Under the pieces are notes generated by a model that searched no databases, was not told the origin of the DNA, and saw only the letters and a program-made list of their open reading frames with translations. Source: Asterias amurensis (taxonomy: Eukaryota > Echinodermata > Asteroidea > Forcipulatida > Asteriidae). From it: a stretch of 64,000 nucleotides of DNA. Numbering within the stretch: the stretch's first letter is position 1; every line of letters starts with the position of its first letter. A program made the translations under genes and the position numbers. Shown here piece by piece: positions 1 to 11,376 of this stretch. Where the stretch lies: assembly GCF_032118995.1 (NCBI RefSeq), contig NC_092653.1:22339202-22403201 (forward strand), in the 5' to 3' direction.

Positions 1-968
1 TTGAAGATAATATAGTGTGTTACAATTGGTGGCAGCAGTGGGATTGAAGCCACACCATTATAATAACTGGTGGATTCAGGGCTTACACTACATGTATGTT
101 GGGAATGGTTGGACACTTGTGTGCTTACAAGAGCAAGTTTGAATGGGCACATTTAGTGGACTTGTGATTGACTACTGACAAGCATTGACATGCGCAGTGA
201 CGTACTCACTCGTACGACTTGTTTGGAAGCCTAGTCAACCTTTCGGTACCACACGTTATTCAACACTCCATTGCCTTCCGCGTTTTCGCTAGTGTCACTG
301 TTTCTCCTCAGCGCTCTACTCATGTTAGAATGGAACAGTCTATTTGGACCAGTGAAAAAACCAAGGGATTGAGGCTAGGTCCAAATGGTCGACCACAGTA
401 GTCAACCAATGGTCAACCAGCCTGGGTTCGAGTCAAAATAGTCAGCCTTTAGTTAACCATGGTGCACACTCAAACTTGCTCCAAGTATCCGTTTAGCAGG
501 TGCAGTTGATTACATGTGTAGCAAGTTGCCTGTAAAAACTGCCTTGTGTGGCAAGCAGACCACCGCACTCATCCGCACTCCTGCACCTGCAAGTAACAGC
601 ACTCCTTCAAATTTACAGTGAATTTCAATAAATTTAGGAAAAACAACACTTTATTCACTGTCACAACAGGCAATGAGCCGTTGATGTGGCATTTATTTGC
701 TCTAGTCATGTAATGAAATTAACAATCTGCTCACCCAATCACTGAAATTCAGCAGGCTTTGAAATAAACCACTGCACTCACACTCACAGCAGTTGCCATG
801 GTGCCCTTTGCTTTTGCTGTGGTGCCTTTTGCAAAGTTCCAATACAGATTTTTAAATTTTCCTTATAGAATTGCCCTTACCAGAGATTGCTTACCTCTTC
901 AAGAATCTCATTCATAATATGTGAAATGGTACTTTTGTGCTTAAACTAAAAACAACAGTCATTTTGTA
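1..968. other. Intronic, mostly unassigned
   Basis: Intron upstream of the ZNRF3/RNF43 membrane exon. Around 770-880 is a fragment resembling family L (ggtgccctttg). I see no ectodomain exon. Confidence 0.5.
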
Positions 969-1356
969 TTAAAGGCAGTGGACACTATTGGTAATTACTC
1001 AAAATAATTATTAGCATAAAACCTTTACTTGGTAATGAGTAATGGGGAGAGGTTGGTAGCATAAAACATTGTGAGAAACGACTCCCTCTGACGTGTAGTA
1101 TTTTTCGAGAAATAAGTAATTTTCCACGAATTTGATTTTGAGACCTCAGATTTAGAACTTGAGGTCTTCGAAATCAAGCATCTGAAAGCACACAACTTCG
1201 TGTGACAAGGGTGTTTTTTCTTTCATTATTATCTCGCAACTTCAATGACTGATTGAGCTCAAATTTTCACAGGTTTGTTATTTGATGCATATGTTGAGAT
1301 ACACCAAGTGAGAAGACTGGTCTTTGACAATTATCAACAGTGTCCAGTGTCTTTAA
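969..1356 (+). mobile_element. TTAA MITE family A, copy A1
   Basis: Full-length copy of about 388 bp. TTAA flanks aggcagtggacactattgg on the left and the inverted end ccagtgtct on the right. The centre (about 1130-1175) is an imperfect palindrome on gagacctcag / cttgaggtct. It has no coding capacity, so a transposase must come from elsewhere. Confidence 0.88.
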
Positions 1357-2250
1357 GCATGCTTTAATTTAACTTTTTAGACTATATAAAATTTCGTTCT
1401 GAGGAGTGCAAAAGAGCTCTCCTAAATAACTTAAGGAGAGCAGCTTAAAGCTGTCCCCATATTTCTGAAAAATAAAGCACTAGACTAGGTGCTTTAAGAG
1501 TAGATTTATTTGAATCCATTTATAAATGTGGCTTTTTAAGGCTGTGTAAGCTTTAAAACCACATACAAAACCATCACTGTTTTTCTTTAGTGCATTTAAT
1601 TTGATTACATTTTCACTAGAAGTGAAAGCGCTTTTCATAAAACTAAACCATCCCCTTATACAATTATTTACGTTTTTCAAGTTTGTAAGACCTCTTGAGA
1701 AATGAAGCATTCTTAGGCAAGCTATACAATATTTTCTTAAAGACCAGAAAATCAGAATGAACCTTTACACTTCCAAAAACAAATATTTAAGCAACACTTT
1801 AATCTGCTTTACGTAAATTGGCTCCAGGTTTTTTATGTAACTCTTTGGGGACAGAATTACCTTAACTCCCAGGAAAGATTTACTCTGCGAAAACCAGCCC
1901 CAAAGCAATCCGATTTACCATCAAGACTTCAGATCTATTGTACAGGAAATATACTTTAAAAAGTCCGCTATTTTAAGATGGAATTTGGATAATGCCAAAT
2001 TGGCATGTCTCCGAATTAGTCTTAAATTATCTTGAAAATTAGATCTTGTTTTTGACGTACTGCCAAGAAAGACAAAGTGTTTTTTGTTGAGTCTGTGGAA
2101 ATTCAATCACAGAGAACTTGGCTTTTCAAGTCATGTCAGTGAAATTTACTCCTCTAAAATAATGATTTTTGTTGTCGAAGGCATTTTTATCCTCGGGTGA
2201 GGTTTGCATTATAGCATCATGTGTAAATCTCTAGTGTAGTGTTTCAATTC
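1357..2250. other. Intronic, unassigned
   Basis: AT-rich intron. Short minus-strand ORFs near 1480-1710 and 1921-2106 show no family I recognise. Confidence 0.4.
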
Positions 2251-2254
2251 TGAG

Positions 2255-2713
2255 AAGAACTGGTGGGCCGCAACTCATAAATAAACCATTTGCAAGTTAG
2301 ATTTAAATAATGTCTGGTACATTATGACTAGAAGAACTGGTGGGCGGCAACTCATAAATAAGCCATTTGCGAGTTAGATTTGAATGATGTCTGGTACAAT
2401 GACTCGCTTAGTTACAGTGCACCGCTTACATTTCAATTCCTCAGACTATCAAGACAGTTGCTACGCCACGTGATTAGGAGCAAACTTTTGCGTAGTTACG
2501 TAAGAGACGGTGAACACCCTTACACAACTCTGAATGGATGTGTTTACACAATGGTACCAGGGTTTGCTCATCCTGGAGGTTGCAAGCTTGCCCCTAATCA
2601 CGTGGCATAGCAACTGTCTTGATAGTCTGAGGAATTCAAATGTAAAGGGTGCATTGTAACTAAGCAAGTCATTGTACCAGACATCATTCAAATTTAACTC
2701 GCAAATGGCTTAT
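2255..2713. repeat. Fold-back element with duplicated left arm
   Basis: Arms of about 125 bp (2355-2485 and 2590-2713) are inverted copies, for example catttgcgagttagatttga against its reverse complement near 2690. The outermost 70 bp of the left arm occur twice in tandem (from 2257 and 2333, starting gaagaactggtggg). Confidence 0.8.
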
Positions 2714-2720
2714 TCTCGCA

Positions 2721-2990
2721 AGTATGCTCTGATCATATTCAGGAAGATGTCTTTATCTTCCTGAAGATAATCAGAGCATACTGATCGAAACGTTGAGTTG
2801 CCAACCAACGGTTCTTTTCAGAACCAACCCTACTCAAAAAGAGATTTACACATGGTGCTGCAACAAACCTGATTGTACTCCCACCATGCAAAGTTTCAAA
2901 TCCTAGGCATTCTACTCTGTCAAATGCATATACATCTGCTGTACATACATGAGCAAGGTCTTGGATATCTTTGGCTCCGAAGCTAATTTT
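2721..2990 (+). repeat. Hairpin retro-element fragment, family V
   Basis: Contains a hairpin (tatgctctgatca...tcagagcata), then tcgaaacgttgag and the stem ggttcttttcagaacc. The same ordered blocks occur near 23311, 32393, 41945 and 46480. It resembles the terminal repeats of Penelope-like elements, but I could not assign it. Confidence 0.55.
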
Positions 2991-3418
2991 GTTGATTAAA
3001 GGCATGTGACAGAAACTGTATTCGTAAAGAACCTTGAGACTTTGCAAAACATGTTGTTAAAGGCAAGTCCAAAAACAGTTTTGTTTAACACGGTAATCCT
3101 TAAAGACAAACTAGCTCAATGGGTTTCCTTTAGGCTTCGGCAACCTTTGAAGCTAGTTTATGAGAAGTCAGCGTGGCTTATAGTGGTATTACAGGATAAT
3201 GTAAGACTATGCGACCTTCTGCCCGGTCCTGCTGCCAGCATGCCAGCCTCGAAATTACGCACGGCACCCACATCAATTGCTGTGTTCCAATACAAATTGA
3301 ACCATTTTCCTCATAAAAGTGTCCATTACCAGAGGAAAATTGCCATTCCCCTTCAAGAGCAAAGTTCAAGGCTTGCACATTGTACAGGACAGTACAATAT
3401 TTTTCCGAGCAGAAGGTT

Positions 3419-3802
3419 TTAAAGGCAGTGGACACTATTGGTAATTACTCAAAATAGTTATTGGCATAAAACCTTTCTTGATTATGAGTAATGGCGAGAG
3501 GTTCGTAGTATAAAACATTGTGAGAAACAACTCCCTCTGAAGTGCGTAGTTTTCGAGAAAGAAGTAATTTTCCACGAATTTGATTTCAAGACCTCAGATT
3601 TAGAATTTGAGGTCTCGAAATCAAGCATCTGAAAGCACACAACTTCGTGTGACAAGGGTGTTTTTTCTTTGATTATTATCTCGCAACTTCGACGACCGAT
3701 TGAGCTCAAATTTTCACAGGTTTGTTATTTTATGCATATGTTGAGATACACAAGTGAGAAGACTAGTCTCTGACGATTACCAATAGTGTCCAGTGTCTTC
3801 AA
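3419..3802 (+). mobile_element. TTAA MITE family A, copy A2
   Basis: Same structure as A1: TTAA at left, right TTAA mutated to TTCAA, and a central palindrome built on gagacctcag / tgaggtctcg around 3588-3620. Confidence 0.87.
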
Positions 3803-3964
3803 GCAACTAAATGGCTACTGTTCTTATTCGCCCATGATCCCTCAACTGAACATATATAAATTTCCTGCAATGATTTAAAAAAATAACAGGAAAACAAAAA
3901 TCGAACTTTCAAACTCAGTTTCTTGAAACACAATTGTATGCATTAATTGCTTGTTATATTTTGC

Positions 3965-4060
3965 TGAGCACACGTTTGTCAATTTCTTTGCCAGACACAT
4001 GTTCATTGCGTAGTTCTGCCAGACACACGTTCATTGTGTACTTCTGCTGGGCTCAGAGTC
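3965..4060 (+). repeat. Short degenerate tandem repeat
   Basis: About three units of roughly 28 bp sharing cacacgttcattgygtastt and ctgccaga. Confidence 0.5.
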
Positions 4061-4230
4061 ATACAACCCTTCTGCCATGCACACGTTTGTTGAGTCCAGA
4101 CGGCCACACCACCCCCATTACACTACTCAAGAACAGGATAGTTTGAATGATCATCGGTTAACCAAGTTGACATTTGCATTATACATGTATTTATCTGTAT
4201 AAGAGAACTCGGAATATACATGTATGTGGT

Positions 4231-4643
4231 GTGTTGTGGTCGAGCGGATAAGAGCACCGAACTCAAGCTCTGTTGTTTCTGATCAGCAGAGTGTGGGTTC
4301 GAGTCCTGATCATGACACTTGTGTCCTTAAGCAAGACACATAACCATTGCTTCGTCCTTCGGATGGGACGTAAAGCCGTTGGTCCCATGTGTTGTGTAAA
4401 CGCATGTAAAAGAACCTAGTGCTCTTATCGAAAAGAGAAGGTGTTTGCCACAGTGTTCCTGGCTGGATTGGCAGCATATTGCGCCACAGCACCTTGTAAA
4501 CCTTTACATGGTGCTTAAGGATTAGGTCTTGTATCTCAAATTTCGCCCCACTCCTTGCAGTAATAATACCTGGCGCTTTGTATCCTTTGGCAAAAGACGC
4601 GTTATAAATACGGTTATTATTATTATTATTATTACTATTATTA
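4231..4643 (+). mobile_element. tRNA-headed SINE, family S (copy S1)
   Basis: The head has A-box-like gtcgagcggataagagcacc and B-box-like gggttcgagtcc. A body with cttcggatgggacgtaaagcc follows, ending in a (ATT)n tail. The head looks derived from a tRNA-Ser or tRNA-Leu type gene. A second partial body copy without a head follows at 4644-4815. Confidence 0.8.
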
Positions 4644-4954
4644 AAAGCAAAACCATTATTGCTTCGTCCTGTTGATGAGATGTAAAGCTGTTGGTCCCAT
4701 GTGTTGTAAATGAACGTAAAAGAACCAAGTGTACTTATCAGGAAAAAGTACGGGCTGGTGTTCCTAGTTTGAGATTGGCTGCATATTGCGCCACAGCACC
4801 TTGTAAACACATGTTGCTATGTAGGAGTATGTCTCATACTTCAACACATATACCTTGTAGGAAAATAGTGACAGCACATAGGGACCTCATGGTAATATGT
4901 GCTAAACTAGTCTGGTTCATTATGTTATGTGGTAAAACCAAAATGAATATTCTC

Positions 4955-5065
4955 TTAAAGCCATTGGACACAATACACATCGGTAAACAATATTGTCCAA
5001 GGCTCACACTTCGTGTACCACAACTTATATATATAAAATAACAAACCTGTGAAAATTTAGGCTCA
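4955..5065 (+). mobile_element. Truncated TTAA MITE family C
   Basis: Left end of family C (TTAA, then agccattggacac) ending in the acaaacctgtgaaaattta module. It is fused directly to a headless SINE I fragment (about 5070-5245). Confidence 0.7.
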
Positions 5066-5270
5066 AAATTTAGAATGGCAAAGTTCATTGGTTCGAATCC
5101 CATGCAAGTAATACGCCTGTGATTTTTTTTTCACAGAACTTGGGAAGGTACTGCGTATACAGTGCTTACATAGTACATCAGTTTGAGGGTAACTAAATAA
5201 TATTCTTTATCCCCATGCAAATTTAACATATAGGCCTATTAAATGCCTGTTTGTTGTTGTTTCTTTGCAG

Positions 5271-5384
5271 AAGACATCCAATGAGTTCTTTGACATGGGT
5301 ATCTTCGTTGCATTCTTTGTTCTCATTGCCATCATCTGTCTCCTCCTTCTACTCAAACTCAGATGGAGACAAAAAAGGAAACAG
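5271..5384 (+). CDS. ZNRF3: ZNRF3/RNF43 E3 ligase, exon with transmembrane segment (first exon in window)
   Basis: This exon encodes 38 residues and is the first recognisable piece of a ZNRF3/RNF43-family transmembrane RING E3 ligase. In vertebrates these enzymes ubiquitinate Frizzled/LRP6 at the plasma membrane, dampen Wnt signalling, and are themselves removed by R-spondin and LGR receptors. The exon reads NEFFDMGIFVAFFVL followed by a Leu/Ile-rich stretch and a basic stop-transfer run (KLRWRQKRKQ). That is one membrane span, closely matching the vertebrate ZNRF3 juxtamembrane motif EYFDMGIF. It is bounded by ttctttgcag and gtaaga and is in phase 0 at both ends. The signal peptide and protease-associated ectodomain are not in the 5.2 kb upstream and must precede the window. 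Family assignment is firm. The gene looks like a single pre-duplication co-orthologue, because its RING is closer to RNF43 while its membrane segment is closer to ZNRF3. Confidence 0.93.
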
Positions 5385-5525
5385 GTAAGAGCAAAAAAGC
5401 TGTTCATGTACAGTGTTCATGTTTGTGTTTAGACTGAGTCTTCAGAACTGACAGAAGCGAGACTTGGTTCCACAGAAGAGTGGACCTCTGGGTTCGGTTC
5501 TCAACTTGGAACTGGGTAAGAACGA

Positions 5526-5684
5526 GCAGCCGATTTCACGAAACACTCGAAAAAACGATTAATCCTATCTCGAGTTAGGATGAGTAACCTGACCTAACTT
5601 AGGACGGGTTCAATGCGTCCTAACGTCTTCGGATACGGAACTGAGCTCGTCTTAAGTCCTAAAAGTTTGGTGAAATCGACAGCC
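5526..5684. repeat. Fold-back element family B (B1)
   Basis: Inverted ends gcagccgatttcac / gaaatcgacagcc with internal taggatgagtaac and related units. Same family as 16832, 41231, 50380, 56942 and 60358. Confidence 0.75.
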
Positions 5685-6109
5685 GGTTATCAAAGGAACA
5701 GCCCAAGCTTAGTACTATGTGTTTGGACTGGGTCTTTTCAACATGTTGGCATTGGAACCAACAAAAGTGGGTACTCAGTTACCAGCCTTTTGGCTGGTAA
5801 TCTTTTTCTGCTAAGCAAAACTGTCTAGCATTGCATGTTTTTAGATAGTACTAACATGTACATGTATGAAGCTCTTTGGAATTTGGCCCTCGGCTTGTTT
5901 CACCCTAAAGTCCACTTTTTCGATGTACAATTGATGAAAACGGTGCCATCTCACTGTTACTTTAATATTCTTGTTGAAATTTAAGTACAGATGTGATCAA
6001 ATGTGTTTTGAGAGATAACCACTTGAGAAACATCTGTTTCCGGAATCACTTGATCTTTGTAACATATTAATGTATTTCAGTGGTACTTAAATAAACTTTA
6101 TGGCTCCAG

Positions 6110-6340
6110 ACATCACAGGTCCGCATGGCAATGGACGCCCTGTCTAAGATGGAAGTCCGCAAGTACAAGCGTTTCTCCGAGCATCACCAGCTGCGTAAGT
6201 CGTCCCATGATGAGCGTTTCGCAGACAGCCACCACCAGCTGCGTAAATCCTCTCAGGATGATCGGTGGGCCACGACGCTAAGCATAGCATCTGAGGGAAT
6301 TATCTGTGCAATCTGTCTGGAAGAATTCAGAGAAGGAGAT
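6110..6340 (+). CDS. ZNRF3: ZNRF3/RNF43, exon with cytoplasmic linker and first half of RING
   Basis: The exon encodes the juxtamembrane linker (MAMDALSKMEVRKYK, matching vertebrate LAVQALEKMETRKF) and the first zinc ligands of the RING, CAICLEEF. It ends at gat|gtaagt in phase 0. Two in-frame acceptors are possible, at 6110 (after ctccag) and 6119 (after catcacag); they differ by residues TSQ. The upstream choice gives the same spacing as vertebrate ZNRF3. The linker carries a 16-residue tandem duplication: HHQLRKSSHDER and then HHQLRKSSQDDR, at about 6184-6273. I do not recall this in vertebrate ZNRF3 or RNF43. The RING is split by the following 6-kb intron. Confidence 0.92.
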
Positions 6341-6457
6341 GTAAGTTGTTTGTTATTTTTACGCTGGAAATAGACCCCACTTTCTGTAATTGCTAGCATC
6401 TATGGTGTCGCAGTGAGTAGAGAGCAAGGTAATCCAAAGTAAATTTACCCAAACCTG

Positions 6458-6835
6458 TTAAAGGAACACATTGCCTTGGATCAGTCAAGTTGATCTTTGA
6501 AAAGCATTTGAAACCGTTTGTTATGAAATGCATATGATTAGAAAGATTTTTTGATAAGGATAAACAAGTATCATTCCAAATTGCACAGTTTTATTTACGT
6601 CGCAAACTAACACGGTCGCCCATTTTATGGGGTCAAAATTTTGACTCCTCAAAATGGCAGACCGTGTTTCTTCGAGCCGTAAAATAAAAACCGTGCAATT
6701 TCGAGGCATGTTTGTGTGGATCATTATATTCTACTTTTAAATTATCTATCTATAACCATTTGCATTTCATAACAAACGGCCTCAAATGCTTTTAAAAGAC
6801 CAACTCGACTGATCCAAGGCAATATGTTCCTTTAA
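6458..6835. mobile_element. Palindromic TTAA MITE family D (D1)
   Basis: TTAA flanks both ends. The whole 370 bp folds on itself, with arms beginning aaggaacacattgccttgga and centre gtcaaaattttgac near 6631. RNA across it would form a long hairpin. Confidence 0.87.
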
Positions 6836-6884
6836 GTTCAAACCTTCATGCCACAAATGTAGTTCCCAATTTTTTTCATTCGTT

Positions 6885-7440
6885 TGTAAATACCTCAGAC
6901 AGTTTCGCTATTCCTATTGGTGGAGAGCGCGTCGCGTGGGTGTGTATAAACCTTTGTTTATTACCGGTAAAAAGTGTTAATTCATGGGCGTGACACGCGA
7001 CCTTGCCCCTGTTCTTATTAGACAGTTTCTTCATTCCTATTGGTCGAGAGCAACGGCTGAAACAGTTGTGCCACATCACGCGATACGCGCGACGCCCACA
7101 GCATTCCCTTAAAGGAGTTTGTTGCCCAAGGGCGGCGGAGGGCTTTACCATTTCATAGCTGGAGGTGTGTTGTGTGTTGAAAGAAATCATTGAACAATTA
7201 CAATTTTTGCTTTTATTTTACTTTTTGACCAAAAAGTGTTGGAATGTTTTTGACCGAAAAAGGTATTTATGAATGGGAATCAAAGTCTGTTGAATCGATT
7301 TTCAACTGGTGGTTTAAACCCGCTGCGGCCAATTTCTTGATAATTTACCTCGACTTCGTCTCGGTAAAATTATCAAGAACCAGGCCTCGTTGGGATTAAA
7401 CCACTAGTTGAAAACCTCCTCACCACACATTGATTCCCTT
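6885..7440 (+). mobile_element. Long repeat family J (J1) with terminal hairpin
   Basis: Starts aaatacctcagacagtttcg, includes ctattcctattggtggagag, and ends in a strong hairpin (about 7295-7430) on gataatttacctcgacttcg. Other copies are at 10245, 44145 and 47276. Confidence 0.7.
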
Positions 7441-7654
7441 ATTTTAAGAATCATTTCACTTCAAATTAATGTGGTTATGTTTATAAAAGTTTTTATGGCC
7501 TAAAATATAAATCTGAAAAGCGTTACTGTCTCCGATTGTGTTTTTCAGTCACGGATTATTCTTCCTGCAAGGGGTCTGCTACAGTTTTTTGGCAATATCT
7601 CTACTTTTTTTCCTCTCTTTTTTTTTCTCTCTCTATTTTTTCTTTCTTTTTTCT

Positions 7655-7735
7655 CTGTTGACTGTTGTACAGCGCATTGGGACTCCGTGTGTAACGCGCT
7701 TTATAAGAATGGTATATTATTTTTATTATTAAAAA
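7655..7735 (+). repeat. LINE/SINE 3' tail fragment
   Basis: gtacagcgcattggga...acgcgctttataag followed by an ATT-rich end, the tail type also seen after the LINE remnant at 21725. The rest of 7446-8112 shows nothing recognisable. Confidence 0.55.
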
Positions 7736-8112
7736 TGCAGCCATGAAATTTGCACATGTTGGTTTTATTGTACACATTATAGGATTAAAACAATCAACTT
7801 TGCCTTTAAAGAAAAAATGATTTGTTGCCAAGTAAAGTAGCAGATGTACGAACAGCCACTAACCTATATATACTTTTCAAAAACACTGTTCAAATTTACA
7901 GTCTAGTTGTGTTTGATCGAATTTCTTCATTTTGTGGTTCATTGCCCTCAAAATGGGTAAGAGTTGAGGGTGACATCAAGTCACCTCTTTCCACTGATGG
8001 GAAAAGCAGATGATTTCAGTGTCTCATTGTGATATATGTTGATAGAGTCCAAAGTATCATTATGCAGTCATTAAAGATATACTGCCCCTGTTTTAATCCA
8101 GAATTTATTGTA

Positions 8113-8612
8113 AGCCTGGAATTAAATGGACGCCACGAAGGTCTTTGCCTCTGTTGCCCTGGTCTTGGCCTTGGTGCCCCTTCAAAAGTTTCTCATAGAC
8201 CTTAAAAGGGACACGTTGCCTTGGATCGGGCGAGTTGGTCTACGTAAAGCGTTTGTACTGGTAACCGTTGTGTATAAAATGCATGGTTAGAAAGATGTTC
8301 CTGTGCGAACTCACATGGTCGGCCATTTTGTGGAGTCAAAAATGTGACTCCACAAAAAATGGCGTGCAGTGATAAGTTCATGACGTAAAAGGAAAACCGT
8401 ACAATTTTGAGACATATTTGTGTGGATCATTATATTCTACTAACATATTTCTAACCATATGCATTTTATAACAAACAGTTACAAGCAATTTTACTAGACC
8501 AACTCTCCCGATCCGAGGCAACGTGTCCCTATAAGATTTTCCAATGGAAGTGCCCTTCGCAAAATGAAAATGGCCTTGCCCTCTAAAAGATGGAATTCCA
8601 GGCCTGTGATTG
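8113..8612. repeat. Interspersed repeat family L, interrupted by MITE D2
   Basis: Ends cctggaatt / aattccaggcctg; core ggccttggtgccccttcaaa. D2 splits it at a TTAA. An uninterrupted L copy is at about 42300-42420. Confidence 0.7.
8202..8533. mobile_element. Palindromic TTAA MITE family D (D2)
   Basis: Palindromic like D1, with TTAA at left and degenerate ATAA at right. Inserted in family L. Confidence 0.82.
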
Positions 8613-9052
8613 TACTTTCAAATTATTTATTTATTTATTTATTAGGGGTTTCGGCCTTTGTTTTCGTCCAGATTTTTAGTTTATTTTTCATTATTATTGT
8701 TATACTTCCAACCGAACGAGTCTCTATGCTATGAATTTTGTAATGTTCGATCTCAGAATTGCTACATTGGCAAAAAAGACCAGAATCAGAACAAGAAAAA
8801 ATCTACTTGAATTTTATTTTTCATTTGTTTTTGGGTAAACACTATTACACTTCGGTATGCCTACGCAATACAAATGAATGAACAATATTTTACCCAACTT
8901 GAAGTCAACATTTCAACATAATTTGTTTTTTTCTCAAGATAATATTACACACAGTGAGGATTTATTATTCAATTGAAAAATGCAAGACCTCCGGACTTGT
9001 CCAGTCATGAGTTTACTGGCCTGACACTAATGCTACTGGCCCTCGGGCCCGT

Positions 9053-9290
9053 GGTCCAGTTTCATAGAGCTGCTAGGCACAAACATTTGCTTAGCATGAA
9101 ATTTCTTGATTGATAAAAACAGGATTACCAACCACTTGATTTCCAGGATATAAGCAAAGAACAGCTGAATACCAGTATAAACAAGCAATATACAACAAAT
9201 GGAAATTCGGTTGGTAATCCTGTTTTCATCAAGGAAGAAATTTCATGCCAAGCAAATTTTTGTGCTTAGCAGCTCTATGAAATTGGCCCT
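9053..9290. repeat. Fold-back element family F (F1)
   Basis: Inverted ends tttcatagagctgct / agcagctctatgaaa, with gcttagc-rich arms. Other copies are at 32131, 38988 and 42727. The stretches 8613-9052 and 9291-10149 hold nothing I recognise. Confidence 0.75.
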
Positions 9291-10149
9291 GATATTTTCA
9301 GAGTCATTACCTGTGTTTGACCTTATAACTCTAAGAAGTAGAATTCATGAGAGTTTTGTGTGCGTAGGTGTATGAAGCCAAAGAAAGGGGATTGTGTAAG
9401 GAGTCCAGATTGATTTAGACCAGTCGTAAATCTCCCACACACAACATGCGTATGGCTTCTTCCTATGATGAATTTTGTCATTTCAATGTCAAACCAAACA
9501 TTAAAGAAAATCCGAAATTGCCCCGAGTAGCAACAAAATATCGTTCTGTTTTCAGATAAATAAAACGTAAAATACATGTACTTGTCTAAAAAAAATATGT
9601 TCAGAAAGAAAAGACTTGACAGTATTGGTCATTTTTTTTTAATGGTTTTCTCAGATTTCTGTGCATATTGTTGAGCAGACTTATGTTCATTGCACAGGTC
9701 AGCCTTGGTAGCCAATTTATCTAATAGCGAAAGAGTTGCCCCAAGCTATGTTTAGTTTGAGTCCGGACGGCTGAAGTTTGGTTCAACATGAAATATAAAA
9801 TCATCATGAAATATAATCATAATTTTCCCCCAAAATCATCTTTCGTCTACAAAATAAGGATTTGTATTCCTTAGTTGATTTTTATCTGTGTGATTTTTTT
9901 GCTTCTTGTTTTGCTTCTTTCTTTCCTGGGGTTGTATGAGACAGAGATGGTTAAGTGAGATAGTGGCATATGCTGACCAATGGCCAGTAGCTATGATCAG
10001 CAGTGCGGACAGCCTTATCTGTTTCAGGGGACAAGACCATAATTTGGTTTGGATGCCTCGCGGCCTCATATCTTTCACCGGTGAACCGCTGTCCATTCGT
10101 ATTTTTTTACCACAGGGCATCAGGCATAATTTTGCAAAGTTTTTTTTTT

Positions 10150-10735
10150 AAGTAAAAAATATCAAGTAATGAACCACAAGGGAAACTGACTTGGTAACGT
10201 ACATGTAGCTAGGCTGGATAGCTCAGTTGGTAGAGCACTGGTACGCGAGACGAAGTCGAGGTAATTATAAAGAACCAGGCCTCGGCGGGTTTAAACCACT
10301 AGTTGAAAACTGATTCAACACACTTTGATTCCCATTCATAAATACCTTTTCGGTCAAAAACATCATCACTTTTTGGTCAAAAGGTAAAATAAATGCAAAA
10401 ATTATAATTATTAAATAATTTCTTTCAACACAACACCCCTCCAGCTATGAAATGGTAAAGCCCTCCGCCGCCCTCGGGTAAACAACTCCTTATAAGGGAA
10501 TGCTGTGCGCATCGCGCGTATCGCGTAATGTGGCACAACTGTTTCTGCCATTTGCTCTCGACCAATAGGAATGAAGAAACTGTCTTATAAGAACAGGTGC
10601 AAGGTCGCGTGTCACGCCCATGAATTAACACTTTTTACCGGTCATAAACAAAGGTTTATACACACCCACATGACGCGCTCCCCACCAATAGGAATAGCGA
10701 AAATGTCTGAGGTATTTATGAATGTTTACTAATCA
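10150..10735 (-). mobile_element. SINE K head joined to long repeat J2
   Basis: 10150-10247 carries the K SINE lead and tRNA-like head (gatagctcagttggtagagc). From 10245 it continues as a family J copy in the opposite orientation to J1. Confidence 0.65.
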
Positions 10736-10897
10736 GTATGCTCAGATCAAGGCATTTGTTTATGGATTTTACATCTAACCATTCCTTTATTTGAACGGGT
10801 ACACAGGCCTTTTACTTCACATGGAGATTTCCTCCTAGCATGGTCCTTGTATTGGTAACCCCTAGGAATTTTCCACTCAGACATGCCCTTAAACAAG

Positions 10898-11376
10898 GTA
10901 AAACTACTTTGCCCTATAACTAAAAAACGAAGTACAGTTCCGAGACCTTGGGTTTTAGCCTGAAATGATGAGTTAGTTACTGTATACTTGAGAGACAGAT
11001 CCAGTGTTACCTGAAGTAAAACTACTTTGCCCTATAACTAAAAAATGAAGTAAAGTTCCGAGACCTTGGGTTTTAGCCTGAAATGATGAGTTAGTTACTG
11101 AACATACTTGAGAGACAGATCCAGTGTTACCTGAAGTAAAACTACTTTGCCCTATAACTAAAAAATGAAGTAAAGTTCCGAGACCTTGGGTTTTAGCCTG
11201 AAATGATGAGTTAGTTACTGAACATACTTGAGAGACAGATCCAGTGTTACCTGAAGTAAAACTACTTTGCCCTGTAACTAAAAAATGAAGTAAAGTTCCG
11301 AGACCTTGGGTTTTAGCCTGAAATGATGAGTTAGTTACTGAACATACTTGAGAGACAGATCCAGTGTTACCTGAAG
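10898..11376 (+). repeat. Tandem array, four units of about 120 bp
   Basis: Units start gtaaaactactttgccct at 10898, 11016, 11136 and 11256, so the periods are 118, 120 and 120. Units 2-4 differ by only one or two bases. Confidence 0.95.

Noticed and set aside
2760..2800. Hammerhead ribozyme around ctgatcgaaacg
   Set aside because: The ctga and gaaac boxes are adjacent with no stem II between them, so the catalytic core cannot form. The same is true at 32526 and 39190.
3006..3422. 138-codon ORF beginning with ETVFVK, faintly like a ZNRF3 ectodomain strand
   Set aside because: The resemblance covers only a few residues, splice sites do not fit, and the surrounding DNA is repeat family V.
4310..4810. 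Long minus-strand ORF
   Set aside because: It lies wholly in SINE S1 and its partial duplicate, and similar antisense frames recur in other SINE copies.
10898..11376. CRISPR array
   Set aside because: It is a contiguous 120-bp tandem repeat without spacers in a eukaryotic intron.
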